This document shows positions 1 through 6,035 of a DNA stretch of 9,082 nt, piece after piece; positions within the stretch are counted from its first letter, which is position 1, and each line of letters opens with the position of its first letter. The notes beneath the pieces are model-generated. The model was not told where the DNA came from. It did not search any database and saw only the letters and a program-made list of their open reading frames with translations. A program made the translations under genes and the position numbers. This DNA comes from JAAAPF01 sp046541805 (GTDB taxonomy: Bacteria; Pseudomonadota; Alphaproteobacteria; Geminicoccales; Geminicoccaceae). The DNA is taken from NCBI GenBank assembly GCA_046541805.1, contig JBKHCM010000130.1, positions 1 to 9,082 on the forward strand, written 5' to 3'.

Positions 1-281
1 GACGTGGCGGCGCGCGAGCGCGTCCGCAGCGGCGGCAGCGGCTCGGGTTCGAATGCTTCAGCCGCGGGCTCGTCGCGCGCCGGCTCGGGCGCGGAGACCA
101 CGGGCGCGTCGGTGACCCGCGGCTCAGGCGCCCTGGCCCGCGGCGAGGACGCCGACGCCGAGGCGCCATAGGCGGCGCGGCGCGCCTCTTCCCACGAGCC
201 CGCACCCTGCGACAGCGGCTGGTAGTTGGTGCATCCCGCCACGCCCAGAACGCCGATCGCCGCCAGCGTCATCACCCGCAT
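1..281 (-). CDS. Putative envelope lipoprotein, N-terminal part (runs off left edge)
   Basis: The first 93 residues of a protein whose C-terminus lies beyond position 1. From the chosen start it reads MRVMTLAAIGVLGVAGC, a short hydrophobic signal ending in a lipobox (VAG then Cys17), so it should be lipidated by Lgt and cut by signal peptidase II. After the Cys come NYQPLSQGAGSWEEARRAAYG and a low-complexity Ala/Pro/Glu-rich linker, typical of a spacer that carries a domain away from the membrane. Start choice: ATG at 281 has a GGAGG at 287-291, five bases upstream. An in-frame ATG at 293 would lack this site and would add MEAV. In Alphaproteobacteria the gene next to surE is often a LysM/M23 (NlpD-like) peptidoglycan-hydrolase activator, which I suspect here. 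However, no LysM or M23 motif falls inside the window, so the function is inferred from context only. A promoter candidate lies just upstream. Confidence 0.75.
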   Translation of the reverse strand, partial: MRVMTLAAIGVLGVAGCTNYQPLSQGAGSWEEARRAAYGASASASSPRARAPEPRVTDAPVVSAPEPARDEPAAEAFEPEPLPPLRTRSRAAT

Positions 282-286
282 CACCG

Positions 287-291
287 CCTCC
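287..291 (-). promoter_or_regulatory. Ribosome binding site of the lipoprotein gene
   Basis: On the minus strand GGAGG is followed by five bases (CGGTG) and then ATG at 281. It overlaps a possible earlier in-frame ATG at 293, and so favours the start at 281. Confidence 0.6.
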
Positions 292-307
292 ATAACTGGC
301 GTTCTTC

Positions 308-336
308 ATGATGCCGGCATCAACTCGACCTGGCAA
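308..336 (-). promoter_or_regulatory. Candidate sigma70-type promoter for the lipoprotein gene
   Basis: Minus strand: TTGCCA (331-336, 5 of 6 to TTGACA), a 17-base spacer, then CATCAT (308-313, 4 of 6 to TATAAT). Transcription would begin near 300, about 20 bases before the ATG at 281, leaving just enough room for the GGAGG site. The spacer between surE and this gene (282-471) is clearly richer in A+T than the genes around it, which fits a promoter region and suggests that the lipoprotein gene is not only read through from surE. This is a consensus match by eye, with no experimental support. Confidence 0.35.
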
Positions 337-471
337 GTCGCGATCAAGACTTAAAACTATTAGGAGAGCAAAAGTCCTTCCTGAAATTGACGCTAAGTAA
401 ATCTCAATATTCGCGAAGAGTCATCGGGTCGCCCGCGTCGCGGGCCAGCTTTCGAGCAAGACCTTCGAAAA

Positions 472-1242
472 CTATTCCAAGATACTGACTAACCTCGCCA
501 ATTCGGCGTGGTGGGTCATATCGAGATGGATCGGGGTGACGGCGATGAAGCCGCGCCGCACCGCCCCGCGGTCGGTGCCGTCGTCGGCACCCTCGTCGTG
601 CTTGAGCCCGCCGATCCAGACATAGGGCTCGCCGCGCGGGTCGAGCCGTTCGATGATGTGATCGCCCAGCTTGGCGCGGCCCTGGCGCACCACCCGGATG
701 CCCTGCACCGCATTGGCCACGCGGTCGGGGAAATTGACGTTGATGAGCACGCCTTTGGGCCAGCCCGCGGCATGCAGCTTGCGCACGACCATCGGCGCGT
801 GACGCTCGGCCGCTGCCCATTTCACCGGATGACCGCTGCGAAAGCACTGGCTCAAGGCGATCGCCGGCACGTCCAAGAGCGTCGCCTCCATCGCCGCCGC
901 GACGGTCCCCGAATAGGTCACGTCCTCGCCGAGATTGCCGCCGCGGTTGACGCCGGAGAGGACGAGGTCGACGGGGCCGGGCAGCAGCCACTGCAGGGCC
1001 AAGAGGACGCAGTCGGTCGGCGTGCCGTCGACGGCGTAGCGCCGCTCGCTGACCTCGTGGCAACGCAGCGGCCGCTTGATCGTCAGCGAATGGCCGGCGC
1101 CGGAATGGTTGACCTCCGGCGCGACGGTCCAGACCTCGTGGGCCAGCTCGCTCGCGGCGTGCTCGAGGACCTTGAGGCCCGGGGCGTGAATCCCGTCGTC
1201 GTTGGTGACGAGGACGCGATCGAGGAGCTTGGCGTCACGCAT
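472..1242 (-). CDS. surE: 5'/3'-nucleotidase SurE (survival protein E)
   Basis: A 256-residue metal-dependent phosphatase that removes phosphate from nucleoside 5'- and 3'-monophosphates; the family is cytoplasmic and linked to stationary-phase survival. The N-terminal VLVTNDDG carries the metal-binding pair D15-D16. NHSGAGHSLT supplies S47, and SGVNRGGNLGEDVTYSGTV (97-114) supplies N99, so the four expected metal/active-site positions are present. VDGTPTDCV (71-79) and the C-terminal VTPIHLDMTHH are also family hallmarks, and the length is normal. The ATG at 1242 lies inside the end of serS: the two overlap by 8 nt in different frames. No good ribosome site precedes it, so translational coupling to serS is likely. 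Many Alphaproteobacteria have pcm (isoaspartyl methyltransferase) directly after surE. Here the next gene is the lipoprotein, with no pcm in between. Confidence 0.95.
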   Translation of the reverse strand: MRDAKLLDRVLVTNDDGIHAPGLKVLEHAASELAHEVWTVAPEVNHSGAGHSLTIKRPLRCHEVSERRYAVDGTPTDCVLLALQWLLPGPVDLVLSGVNRGGNLGEDVTYSGTVAAAMEATLLDVPAIALSQCFRSGHPVKWAAAERHAPMVVRKLHAAGWPKGVLINVNFPDRVANAVQGIRVVRQGRAKLGDHIIERLDPRGEPYVWIGGLKHDEGADDGTDRGAVRRGFIAVTPIHLDMTHHAELARLVSILE

Positions 1243-2509
1243 GCGGGACGAGGCGCTCGGCGCCGCCGAGATAGGGCCTGAGCGCCGCAGGGACGCGCAC
1301 GCCGCCGTCCGCCTCCTGGTGGTTCTCGAGGAGCGCCACCGCGGCGCGGCCGACCGCCACCCCGGAGCCGTTCAGCGTGTGCAGAAAGCGGGTCTCGCGC
1401 TCGCCCTTGGCGCGAAAGCGCGCGTTCATTCGCCGCGCCTGGAAGTCACCGCAGTTCGAGCAGCTGGAGATCTCGCGATAGGCATCCTGCCCCGGCAGCC
1501 AGACCTCGAGGTCGTAGGTCTTGGTCGCGGCGAAGCCGAGATCACCCGTACACAGGCTCACGACGCGATAGGGCAGTTCCAGACGCTCGAGCACCGCCGC
1601 GGCGCAGGCGGTCATGCGCTCGTGCTCCGCGGCGGACTGCTCGGGCGTGGTCAGGCTCACGAGCTCGACCTTGTCGAACTGGTGCATGCGGATCATGCCA
1701 CGGGTGTCGCGTCCCGCCGAGCCCGCCTCCGCGCGAAAGCAGGGCGTGAGCGCGGTGTAGCGGACCGGCAGGCTTTCCGCGTCGAGAATGCGCTCCGCCG
1801 CCAGGTTGGTGAGCGGCACCTCGGCGGTCGGGATCAGCCAGTGCCCGGTCGTCGTCCGGAAGAGATCGTCGGCGAACTTGGGCAGCTGGCCGGTGCCGAA
1901 GACCGCCTCGTCGCGGACCAACAGCGGCACCCGGGCCTCGACATAGCCGTGCGCGCCGGTCTGCAGATCGAGCATGAACTGGCCGAGCGCGCGCTCGAGC
2001 CGGGCCATCGGCCCGGTCGAGACGGCGAAGCGCGCCCCGGACATCTGCGCCGCGCGGTCGAAGTCGAGGCCGAGGCGCTCGCCGAGATCGACGTGATCTT
2101 TGGCTGCGAACGCGAAATCCGGCGGCTCACCCCAGCGCCGGAGCTCGACGTTGGCGCTCTCGTCGGCGCCGTCGGGGACGTCGTCGGCGACCGCGTTCGG
2201 CAGCCGCGCGAGCTCGGCCTCGAGCGCGTCGGCGAGGGCGCGCTCGCGTTCGCGACCCGCGTGGATCGCGTCCTTGAGCTCGGCGACGCGGGTGATCATC
2301 GCCTCGGCGTCGCCGCCCTCGCGCTTCAGCCGCCCGATCTCCTTCGAGGCGGCATTGCGCTCCGCTTCGTGGCTCTGCAGCGAGATCAAGAGCGCGCGCC
2401 GCTCGGCGTCCAACTCCAGCAGCCGGGCGGCCGCCGGCGGCGCGCCGCGGCGCGCGAGCCGACGGTCGAACCCGGCCGGATCGTCGCGGATCAGCCTGAT
2501 GTCGTGCAC
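1235..2509 (-). CDS. serS: Serine--tRNA ligase (seryl-tRNA synthetase)
   Basis: A 424-residue cytoplasmic class II aminoacyl-tRNA synthetase that charges tRNA-Ser (and tRNA-Sec where present) with serine. Residues about 30-105 form the charged, Leu/Ala/Glu-rich coiled-coil arm that grips the long variable arm of tRNA-Ser. The catalytic core follows: GAHGYVEARVPLLV (motif 1 region, 185-198), the serine-binding T-A-E triad (228-230), motif 2 FRAEAGSAGRDTRGMIRMHQF (258-278), EISSCSNCGDFQARR (346-360), and motif 3 LNGSGVAVGRAAVALLEN (379-396) with the invariant Arg388. Length is normal. The start is GTG at 2509; MHDIRLIRDDPAGFDRRLARRG matches the usual alphaproteobacterial N-terminus, and no better start exists. 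Only a poor Shine-Dalgarno (GGGA about 11 bases upstream) is visible, and it lies inside a possible leader switch (see 2517-2563). surE overlaps its 3' end by 8 nt. Confidence 0.97.
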   Translation of the reverse strand: MHDIRLIRDDPAGFDRRLARRGAPPAAARLLELDAERRALLISLQSHEAERNAASKEIGRLKREGGDAEAMITRVAELKDAIHAGRERERALADALEAELARLPNAVADDVPDGADESANVELRRWGEPPDFAFAAKDHVDLGERLGLDFDRAAQMSGARFAVSTGPMARLERALGQFMLDLQTGAHGYVEARVPLLVRDEAVFGTGQLPKFADDLFRTTTGHWLIPTAEVPLTNLAAERILDAESLPVRYTALTPCFRAEAGSAGRDTRGMIRMHQFDKVELVSLTTPEQSAAEHERMTACAAAVLERLELPYRVVSLCTGDLGFAATKTYDLEVWLPGQDAYREISSCSNCGDFQARRMNARFRAKGERETRFLHTLNGSGVAVGRAAVALLENHQEADGGVRVPAALRPYLGGAERLVPHA

Positions 2510-2516
2510 GGTGACG

Positions 2517-2563
2517 AGGTTCCCGCGGTGGATGGAGCCGGAACCTAGCGATCACCGAGGTTC
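2517..2563 (-). promoter_or_regulatory. Possible alternative-hairpin leader upstream of serS
   Basis: In the 67-nt gap between tatC and serS the minus strand carries three related segments: GAACCT (2558-2563), AGGTTCC (2540-2546) and GGAACCT (2517-2523). The middle segment can pair perfectly with the first (6 bp, 11-nt loop) or with the third (7 bp, 16-nt loop), but not with both at once. The third segment overlaps the only Shine-Dalgarno-like bases before the serS GTG, so the 2:3 hairpin would hide the ribosome site and the 1:2 hairpin would free it. The complementarity is directly visible; the regulatory role is inference. There is no U-run, so a transcription terminator is unlikely. I see no T-box motif. 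Confidence 0.3.
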
Positions 2564-2576
2564 GCGGCAATCGGCC

Positions 2577-3371
2577 TCACGCCTGCGCCCCGTCGGCGTC
2601 GGCCGCGTCCGCCGCCGCCTTGCGGCGCTCGGCCATGCGCACCGCCACGATCGAGATCTCGTAGAGCAGCAGCACCGGCACGCCGAGGCCGATCTGGCTG
2701 ATGATGTCCGGCGGCGTCAGCACGGCGGCGACGACGAAGGTCAAGACGATGGCGTATTTGCGGTTGCGGACGAGGCCCTCGGCCGTCACCAGCCCGACCC
2801 GGCCCATCAGCGTCAGCGCCACCGGCAGTTGAAAGCAGAGCCCGAAGGCGAAGATCAGCTTCATGACGAGGTCGAGGTACTCGCTGACGCGCGCCTCGAG
2901 CTCGATCGGCAACGTGCCCTGCCCACCCCCACTCTCGAAGCTCAAGAAGAATTGCCACGCCAGTGGAAATATAAAATAGTAAACCACCGCCCCGCCCAGA
3001 AAGAACAGGATCGGCGTGGCCACCAAAAACGGTAGAAACGCCTGCTTCTCCCGCCGGTAAAGACCCGGCGCGATGAACAGGTAGAGCTGGCTGGCGACGA
3101 AAGGGAAGGTTATAAAGAGACCGGCGAAGAATGCGACCTTCAGATAGGTAAAGAAGGCCTCGGTCAGGCCGGTGTAGATCATGCGCCGTCCGGTCTGCCC
3201 CTCGTAGATGTCGGCGAGGGGCTGCATCAGAAAGCGGTAGATCTCTTCGGCGAAAAAATAGCAGACGAGAAAGCCGAGGAGCACCGCGGCGACCGAGTAC
3301 ATCAGCCGATTGCGCAGCTCGAGCAAGTGATCGAGCAGCGGCATTTCACGGTCGTCGATATCCTTGAGCAC
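2577..3371 (-). CDS. tatC: Sec-independent protein translocase subunit TatC
   Basis: A 264-residue inner-membrane protein with six hydrophobic segments (roughly 22-41, 75-97, 114-139, 165-189, 204-221, 226-245). It is the receptor that, with TatB, recognises twin-arginine signal peptides so that folded proteins can be exported. Family marks are visible: LLDHLLELRNRL at the N-terminus, SQLYLFIAPGLYRREK (94-109) with E108 at the signal-peptide-binding position of the first cytoplasmic loop, YLDLVMKLIFAFGLCFQLPV (165-184), and LTPPDIISQ (218-226). Q181 occupies the site held by Glu170 in E. coli TatC; Gln there also occurs in other bacteria, so I do not read it as a defect. The start is GTG at 3371, 11 nt after tatB. 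An internal ATG at 3344 (residue 10) is an alternative start. The tail is Ala/Asp-rich. Confidence 0.97.
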   Translation of the reverse strand: MLKDIDDREMPLLDHLLELRNRLMYSVAAVLLGFLVCYFFAEEIYRFLMQPLADIYEGQTGRRMIYTGLTEAFFTYLKVAFFAGLFITFPFVASQLYLFIAPGLYRREKQAFLPFLVATPILFFLGGAVVYYFIFPLAWQFFLSFESGGGQGTLPIELEARVSEYLDLVMKLIFAFGLCFQLPVALTLMGRVGLVTAEGLVRNRKYAIVLTFVVAAVLTPPDIISQIGLGVPVLLLYEISIVAVRMAERRKAAADAADADGAQA

Positions 3372-3382
3372 GATGGCGGCTT

Positions 3383-3811
3383 TCAGCGCTCGGCGGCACC
3401 GCTGGAGGCGGGCGCCGGCGCGCGCTCCTCGTCGTCACCGCGCTCGACCGCGCCGGCGACGCCGCCGGCCCCTCCCCCGGCACCGGCCTCGCCCTTGGCC
3501 GGCCCGCGCTCGCCTTCGACGTCGAAGGCGGAAAGCAGCTCGCCCTCGGGGTCGACCTCCCGCTCGAAGCGCTTGGTCAGTTGCGGGCGGCGCAGCTCGC
3601 GGCCGGCCTCGTCGATCTGCTTTTTGACGTCGTCCAGCTCGGCCTCGCGCGCCATGTCCTCCAGCGAGCGCTGGAACTCGCGGGCGAGCGCACGCGCCTT
3701 GCCGATCCAGCGCCCGAGGTCGCGCGCGAGCTTCGGCATCTCCTTGGGGCCCAACACCAAAAGGGCCACGAGGAGAATGATGCCCATTTCGGACCAGCCG
3801 AGATCGAACAC
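3383..3811 (-). CDS. tatB: Sec-independent protein translocase subunit TatB
   Basis: A 142-residue single-span membrane protein that partners TatC in binding Tat substrates. The N-terminus MFDLGWSEMGIILLVALLVLGPKEMP is diagnostic of TatB: it has a MFD(I/L)G start, a membrane-embedded Glu8 and a G21-P22 hinge. An amphipathic helix (about 23-45) and a charged helical region (about 45-75) follow. The tail from about residue 100 is Gly/Ala/Glu-rich and probably disordered. The start is GTG at 3811, fixed by a strong ribosome site GGGAGG five bases upstream and by the family N-terminus. It sits 30 nt after tatA and 11 nt before tatC, in the classic tatABC order, so the three are expected to be co-transcribed and to form one translocase. 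Confidence 0.95.
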   Translation of the reverse strand: MFDLGWSEMGIILLVALLVLGPKEMPKLARDLGRWIGKARALAREFQRSLEDMAREAELDDVKKQIDEAGRELRRPQLTKRFEREVDPEGELLSAFDVEGERGPAKGEAGAGGGAGGVAGAVERGDDEERAPAPASSGAAER

Positions 3812-3816
3812 GCGGA

Positions 3817-3822
3817 CCTCCC
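3817..3822 (-). promoter_or_regulatory. Ribosome binding site of tatB
   Basis: GGGAGG on the minus strand, five bases before the GTG at 3811. It supports GTG as the tatB start. Confidence 0.6.
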
Positions 3823-3841
3823 GTGCCGGGGTCGCCCCGGC

Positions 3842-4087
3842 TCAGCTCTTGACGGTCTCGTCCTCGCGCTCGCGTTCGGGCGCGGCGGTGGCCGCGCCGG
3901 TATCGGCGTCGCGACCGATCGACTTCGAGGTGGTGGCGTCACCGCCCTCGTCGTCCTCGCGCATGCCCTTGCGGAAGTTCTTCACCCCGGCGGCGACGTC
4001 GCCCATGACCTTCGGCAGCTTGCCGGCGCCGAAGACAATGAGGACGATCAGCAGGATCAGCACCACCTGCCAGATGCCGATACTCAT
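3842..4087 (-). CDS. tatA: Sec-independent protein translocase subunit TatA
   Basis: An 81-residue protein that oligomerises around TatBC to allow folded proteins across the inner membrane. MSIGIWQVVLILLIVLIVFG is the single membrane span. It ends in the conserved F19-G20 hinge, followed by the amphipathic helix AGKLPKVMGDVAAGVKNFRKGM (21-42) and an acidic/polar disordered tail. Together these fit TatA rather than TatB. The ATG at 4087 has GGGGAG about six bases upstream. An 88-nt gap separates it from the upstream ABC ATPase gene. I find no convincing promoter in that gap, so read-through from the ATPase gene is possible. The gap contains a run of seven C (plus strand, 4153-4159) and GC-rich self-complementary stretches but no clear terminator. 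Confidence 0.96.
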   Translation of the reverse strand: MSIGIWQVVLILLIVLIVFGAGKLPKVMGDVAAGVKNFRKGMREDDEGGDATTSKSIGRDADTGAATAAPEREREDETVKS

Positions 4088-4175
4088 GGTTCACTCCCCG
4101 GTCCTGGGAATCGGCGCTGGGCCGACCCGCGCGGACCTTCGCAGAAAGCACGCCCCCCCGCAACGGGCGCGGCGG

Positions 4176-5276
4176 TCAGGCGCTCTCGAACACGAAGATG
4201 TGGTGGCGATCGACGGCGAGTGCCACCTCGTCGCCCGGCAACGGCGCGGTTCCGGCCGGGACGTGCGCGGAAATGCGCCAGCCGTCCGCGAGCTCGAGCT
4301 CGGCGACGCAGGCGGGCCCGAGATTGCGAAAGGCCCGCACCGTGGCACGCACATCGCCCTCGCCCGCGACCAGGCGCGCGGCGTCGGGCCGCACGACGAC
4401 GTCGACCGCGGTGCCGTCGGCGAGCTCGGGGCGCGCCACGGTCCCGAGCGGCGTCGAGACGCGGCCACCGACCGCCCAGCCCTTGAAGCGGCTGGCCTGG
4501 CCGAAGAAGGAGCAGACGAAGAGGTCGCTCGGCCGGGCGTAGATGTCGGCGGGTGTGCCCGACTGCACGAGCCGCCCGGCGCGCATGACGTGCAGACGGT
4601 CGGCGACGCGAACGGCCTCGTCGGCGTCGTGGGTGACCAGTACCGTCGGTGTGCCGGTCTCGCGCAGAAGCTCCAAGACCAGCGTGCGCAGGTCCTCGCG
4701 CAGATGGGTGTCGAGATTGGAGAAGGCCTCGTCCAGAAGCATCAGCGAAGGGCCCGGCGCCATCGCTCGGGCGAGCGCGACGCGCTGCTGCTCGCCGCCG
4801 GAGAGCTGGTGGGGATAGCGCTCGCCGTGCCCCGGCAGCCCCACCCGCGCGAGCCAGGCGTCGACCTGGGCGTCGCGCTCGCGCCGCGGCAGCCGGCCGA
4901 GGCCGAAGGCGACGTTGCGGCGCACGGTGAGGTGTGGGAACAGCGCGTAGTCCTGGAACATCAAGCCGACCTGGCGACGCTCGGGCGGCACGTGGCGCCG
5001 GGCGTCGGCGACGACCTCGCCACGGATCGCGATCGCGCCCGCCTGCACCGGTTCGAGGCCGGCGATGAGCCTGAGCGTCGTCGATTTGCCGCAGCCCGAG
5101 GGCCCCACCAGCGCGTGCACCTCGCCGGGCTCGACGCGAAACCCGACGTCGCGCAGCACCAAGGCGTCGCCGAGACGGTGCGTCAGCCCCGCAACGTCGA
5201 GCGTGCCCGCCACGGGCGCCGGCAGGCCGTCGCGCCCGGCTCGGTCGTCGAAGGTGTCCGCGAGTGCTGTCGCCAT
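4176..5276 (-). CDS. ABC transporter ATP-binding protein, FbpC/PotA-like (probable Fe3+ type)
   Basis: A 366-residue ATPase of the importer family that includes FbpC, PotA and MalK. Motifs: Walker A GPSGCGKST (58-66), Q-loop Q108 in FQDYALFPHLTVRRNVAFGL, signature LSGGEQQR (158-165), Walker B LMLLDE (178-183), D-loop SNLD and H-loop H216 in VTHDADEA. The C-terminal third (about 265-366) is a TOBE-like beta-rich regulatory domain. FQDYALFPHLTV plus the overall pattern is closest, by eye, to Fe3+ importer ATPases (FbpC), but polyamine, thiamine or phosphonate systems share much of it, so I give no symbol. No permease or periplasmic binding-protein gene is next to it. Oddity: the A-loop position (about residue 35, HRLGD) is Leu, where Tyr or Phe usually stacks on adenine. 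The ATG at 5276 follows a GGGGGGA stretch. An Irr-like box 83 bp upstream supports an iron role. It lies between scpB and tatA, a place where it is not usually found. Confidence 0.88.
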   Translation of the reverse strand: MATALADTFDDRAGRDGLPAPVAGTLDVAGLTHRLGDALVLRDVGFRVEPGEVHALVGPSGCGKSTTLRLIAGLEPVQAGAIAIRGEVVADARRHVPPERRQVGLMFQDYALFPHLTVRRNVAFGLGRLPRRERDAQVDAWLARVGLPGHGERYPHQLSGGEQQRVALARAMAPGPSLMLLDEAFSNLDTHLREDLRTLVLELLRETGTPTVLVTHDADEAVRVADRLHVMRAGRLVQSGTPADIYARPSDLFVCSFFGQASRFKGWAVGGRVSTPLGTVARPELADGTAVDVVVRPDAARLVAGEGDVRATVRAFRNLGPACVAELELADGWRISAHVPAGTAPLPGDEVALAVDRHHIFVFESA

Positions 5277-5358
5277 CGTTCCCCCCAGACTTCCGCAGAG
5301 CTATGGATGCGAGCGCGGCACGTCAAGTTCCCCCGAAATGGCGGCGAACTTTCATAAA

Positions 5359-5375
5359 TTTAGAACAATTCCAGA
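5359..5375. promoter_or_regulatory. Candidate Irr-type iron-control box (ICE-like inverted repeat)
   Basis: Plus strand TTTAGAA-CAA-TTCCAGA, an inverted repeat of two 7-base arms around 3 bases. The consensus I recall for Irr iron-control elements in Alphaproteobacteria is close to TTTAGAAnnnTTCTAAA; 12 of the 14 arm positions match, with the left arm perfect. It lies in a short AT-rich island of an otherwise very GC-rich region, 13 bp after the scpB stop and 83 bp before the FbpC-like ATPase start. On the gene strand a weak promoter (TCGAGA, 16-nt gap, TAAATT) would overlap the box, consistent with repression. The inverted repeat is seen directly; the identity of the regulator is inferred. 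Confidence 0.45.
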
Positions 5376-5387
5376 GCGTCTCGACCG

Positions 5388-6035
5388 CTAAGTCCCGTGC
5401 GGATCGCCGTTACCGTCCGCCGCCGGCTCGTCCGTCCGGTCGTCTTGTCGCGGTGGCGTCGTGCCGGCGTCGAACAGCCCCGCCGCCGCCAGCTCCTCGA
5501 CCCGCGGCAAGTCGTCGAGGCTGGCGAGGTCGAAATGGTCGAGAAAGGCGGCGGTCGTGACCCAGGTGACGGGTCGGCCGGGGACCGGCTTGCGCCCGCG
5601 AGGGCGGACCCAGCCGGTCTCGACGAGGAGGTCGAGCGTGCCACGACTGACGCTGACGCCGCGTATCTGCTCGATCTCGGCGCGCGTCACCGGCTGGCGG
5701 TAGGCGATGATGGCGAGGGTCTCGAGCGCCGCCTGCGACAGCGTCTTGGGCTTCACCTGCAGGCGCTCGAGATAAGGCGCCACGTCCGGAGCGGTGCGCA
5801 CCGCCCAGCGACCGTCGTGGTTCTCGACCTGCACGCCGCGCCCGGCGTAGTCGGTCGCGAGCGCGCGCAGGATCGCCCCGACATGCACCGGCGCCGGCAG
5901 GAAAGCACGGATCTCGTCCTCGCTCAAAGGCTCGGGGGCGGCGAAGAGGAGCGCCTCGCAGATGCGGCGGGCCTGCTCGTCGCTCAGGCTCCGGGCCGGC
6001 GCATCGCCGGTCTCACTCGGGCGCTCGTCGGTCAT
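5388..6035 (-). CDS. scpB: Segregation and condensation protein B (ScpB)
   Basis: A 215-residue protein that dimerises and binds ScpA to form, with SMC, the condensin complex that organises and separates chromosomes. It contains two winged-helix domains: about 18-95 (LSDEQARRICEALLFAAPEPLS onward) and about 97-175. The second holds the most conserved ScpB block, LSQAALETLAIIAYRQPVTRAEIEQIRGV (99-127), and GWVRPRGRKPVPGRPVTWVTT (141-161). The C-terminal 40 residues are acidic and low in complexity. The start is ATG at 6035, overlapping the scpA stop as ATGA, the usual coupling of these partners. The open frame continues upstream of this ATG inside scpA, but that extension is a shadow. It appears to end the SPOR-nagZ-M50-scpAB unit, since the AT-rich promoter-like spacer follows. 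Confidence 0.95.
   Translation of the reverse strand: MTDERPSETGDAPARSLSDEQARRICEALLFAAPEPLSEDEIRAFLPAPVHVGAILRALATDYAGRGVQVENHDGRWAVRTAPDVAPYLERLQVKPKTLSQAALETLAIIAYRQPVTRAEIEQIRGVSVSRGTLDLLVETGWVRPRGRKPVPGRPVTWVTTAAFLDHFDLASLDDLPRVEELAAAGLFDAGTTPPRQDDRTDEPAADGNGDPHGT

Noticed and set aside
431..445. GCCCGCG/CGCGGGC hairpin after surE as a transcription terminator
   Set aside because: The perfect inverted repeat has a loop of one to three bases and no T-run follows it on the minus strand, so it is not a convincing intrinsic terminator in such GC-rich DNA.
404..1063. A 219-codon minus-strand frame overlapping surE that ends just past it, considered as a pcm remnant or small gene after surE
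   Set aside because: It is an alternative frame of surE for nearly all its length, Arg-rich, and shows no methyltransferase motif. The portion beyond surE is only about 20 codons.
1202..2548. A 448-codon plus-strand open frame opposite serS
   Set aside because: It is a mirror of serS codon structure with low-complexity Arg/Ala/Gly/Leu composition and no family motif; serS on the other strand is certain.
4088..4175. Terminator or tatA promoter in the gap after the ABC ATPase gene
   Set aside because: Only a weak 6-bp stem without a clear U-tract is present, and no -35/-10 pair with acceptable spacing is seen. The run of seven C is noncoding and gives no evidence for phase variation.
5290..5335. 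TTGACG (minus strand, near 5323) as the -35 of an ATPase promoter
   Set aside because: The -35 is good, but no acceptable -10 lies 15-18 bases downstream (best is CATAGC or TAGCTC), so I did not list it as a promoter.
3327..5357. A 676-codon plus-strand open frame opposite tatC, tatB, tatA and the ABC ATPase gene
   Set aside because: It lies antisense to four well-supported genes, is Arg/Ala/Gly/Pro-rich with no recognisable domain, and is the kind of long antisense frame expected at this GC content.
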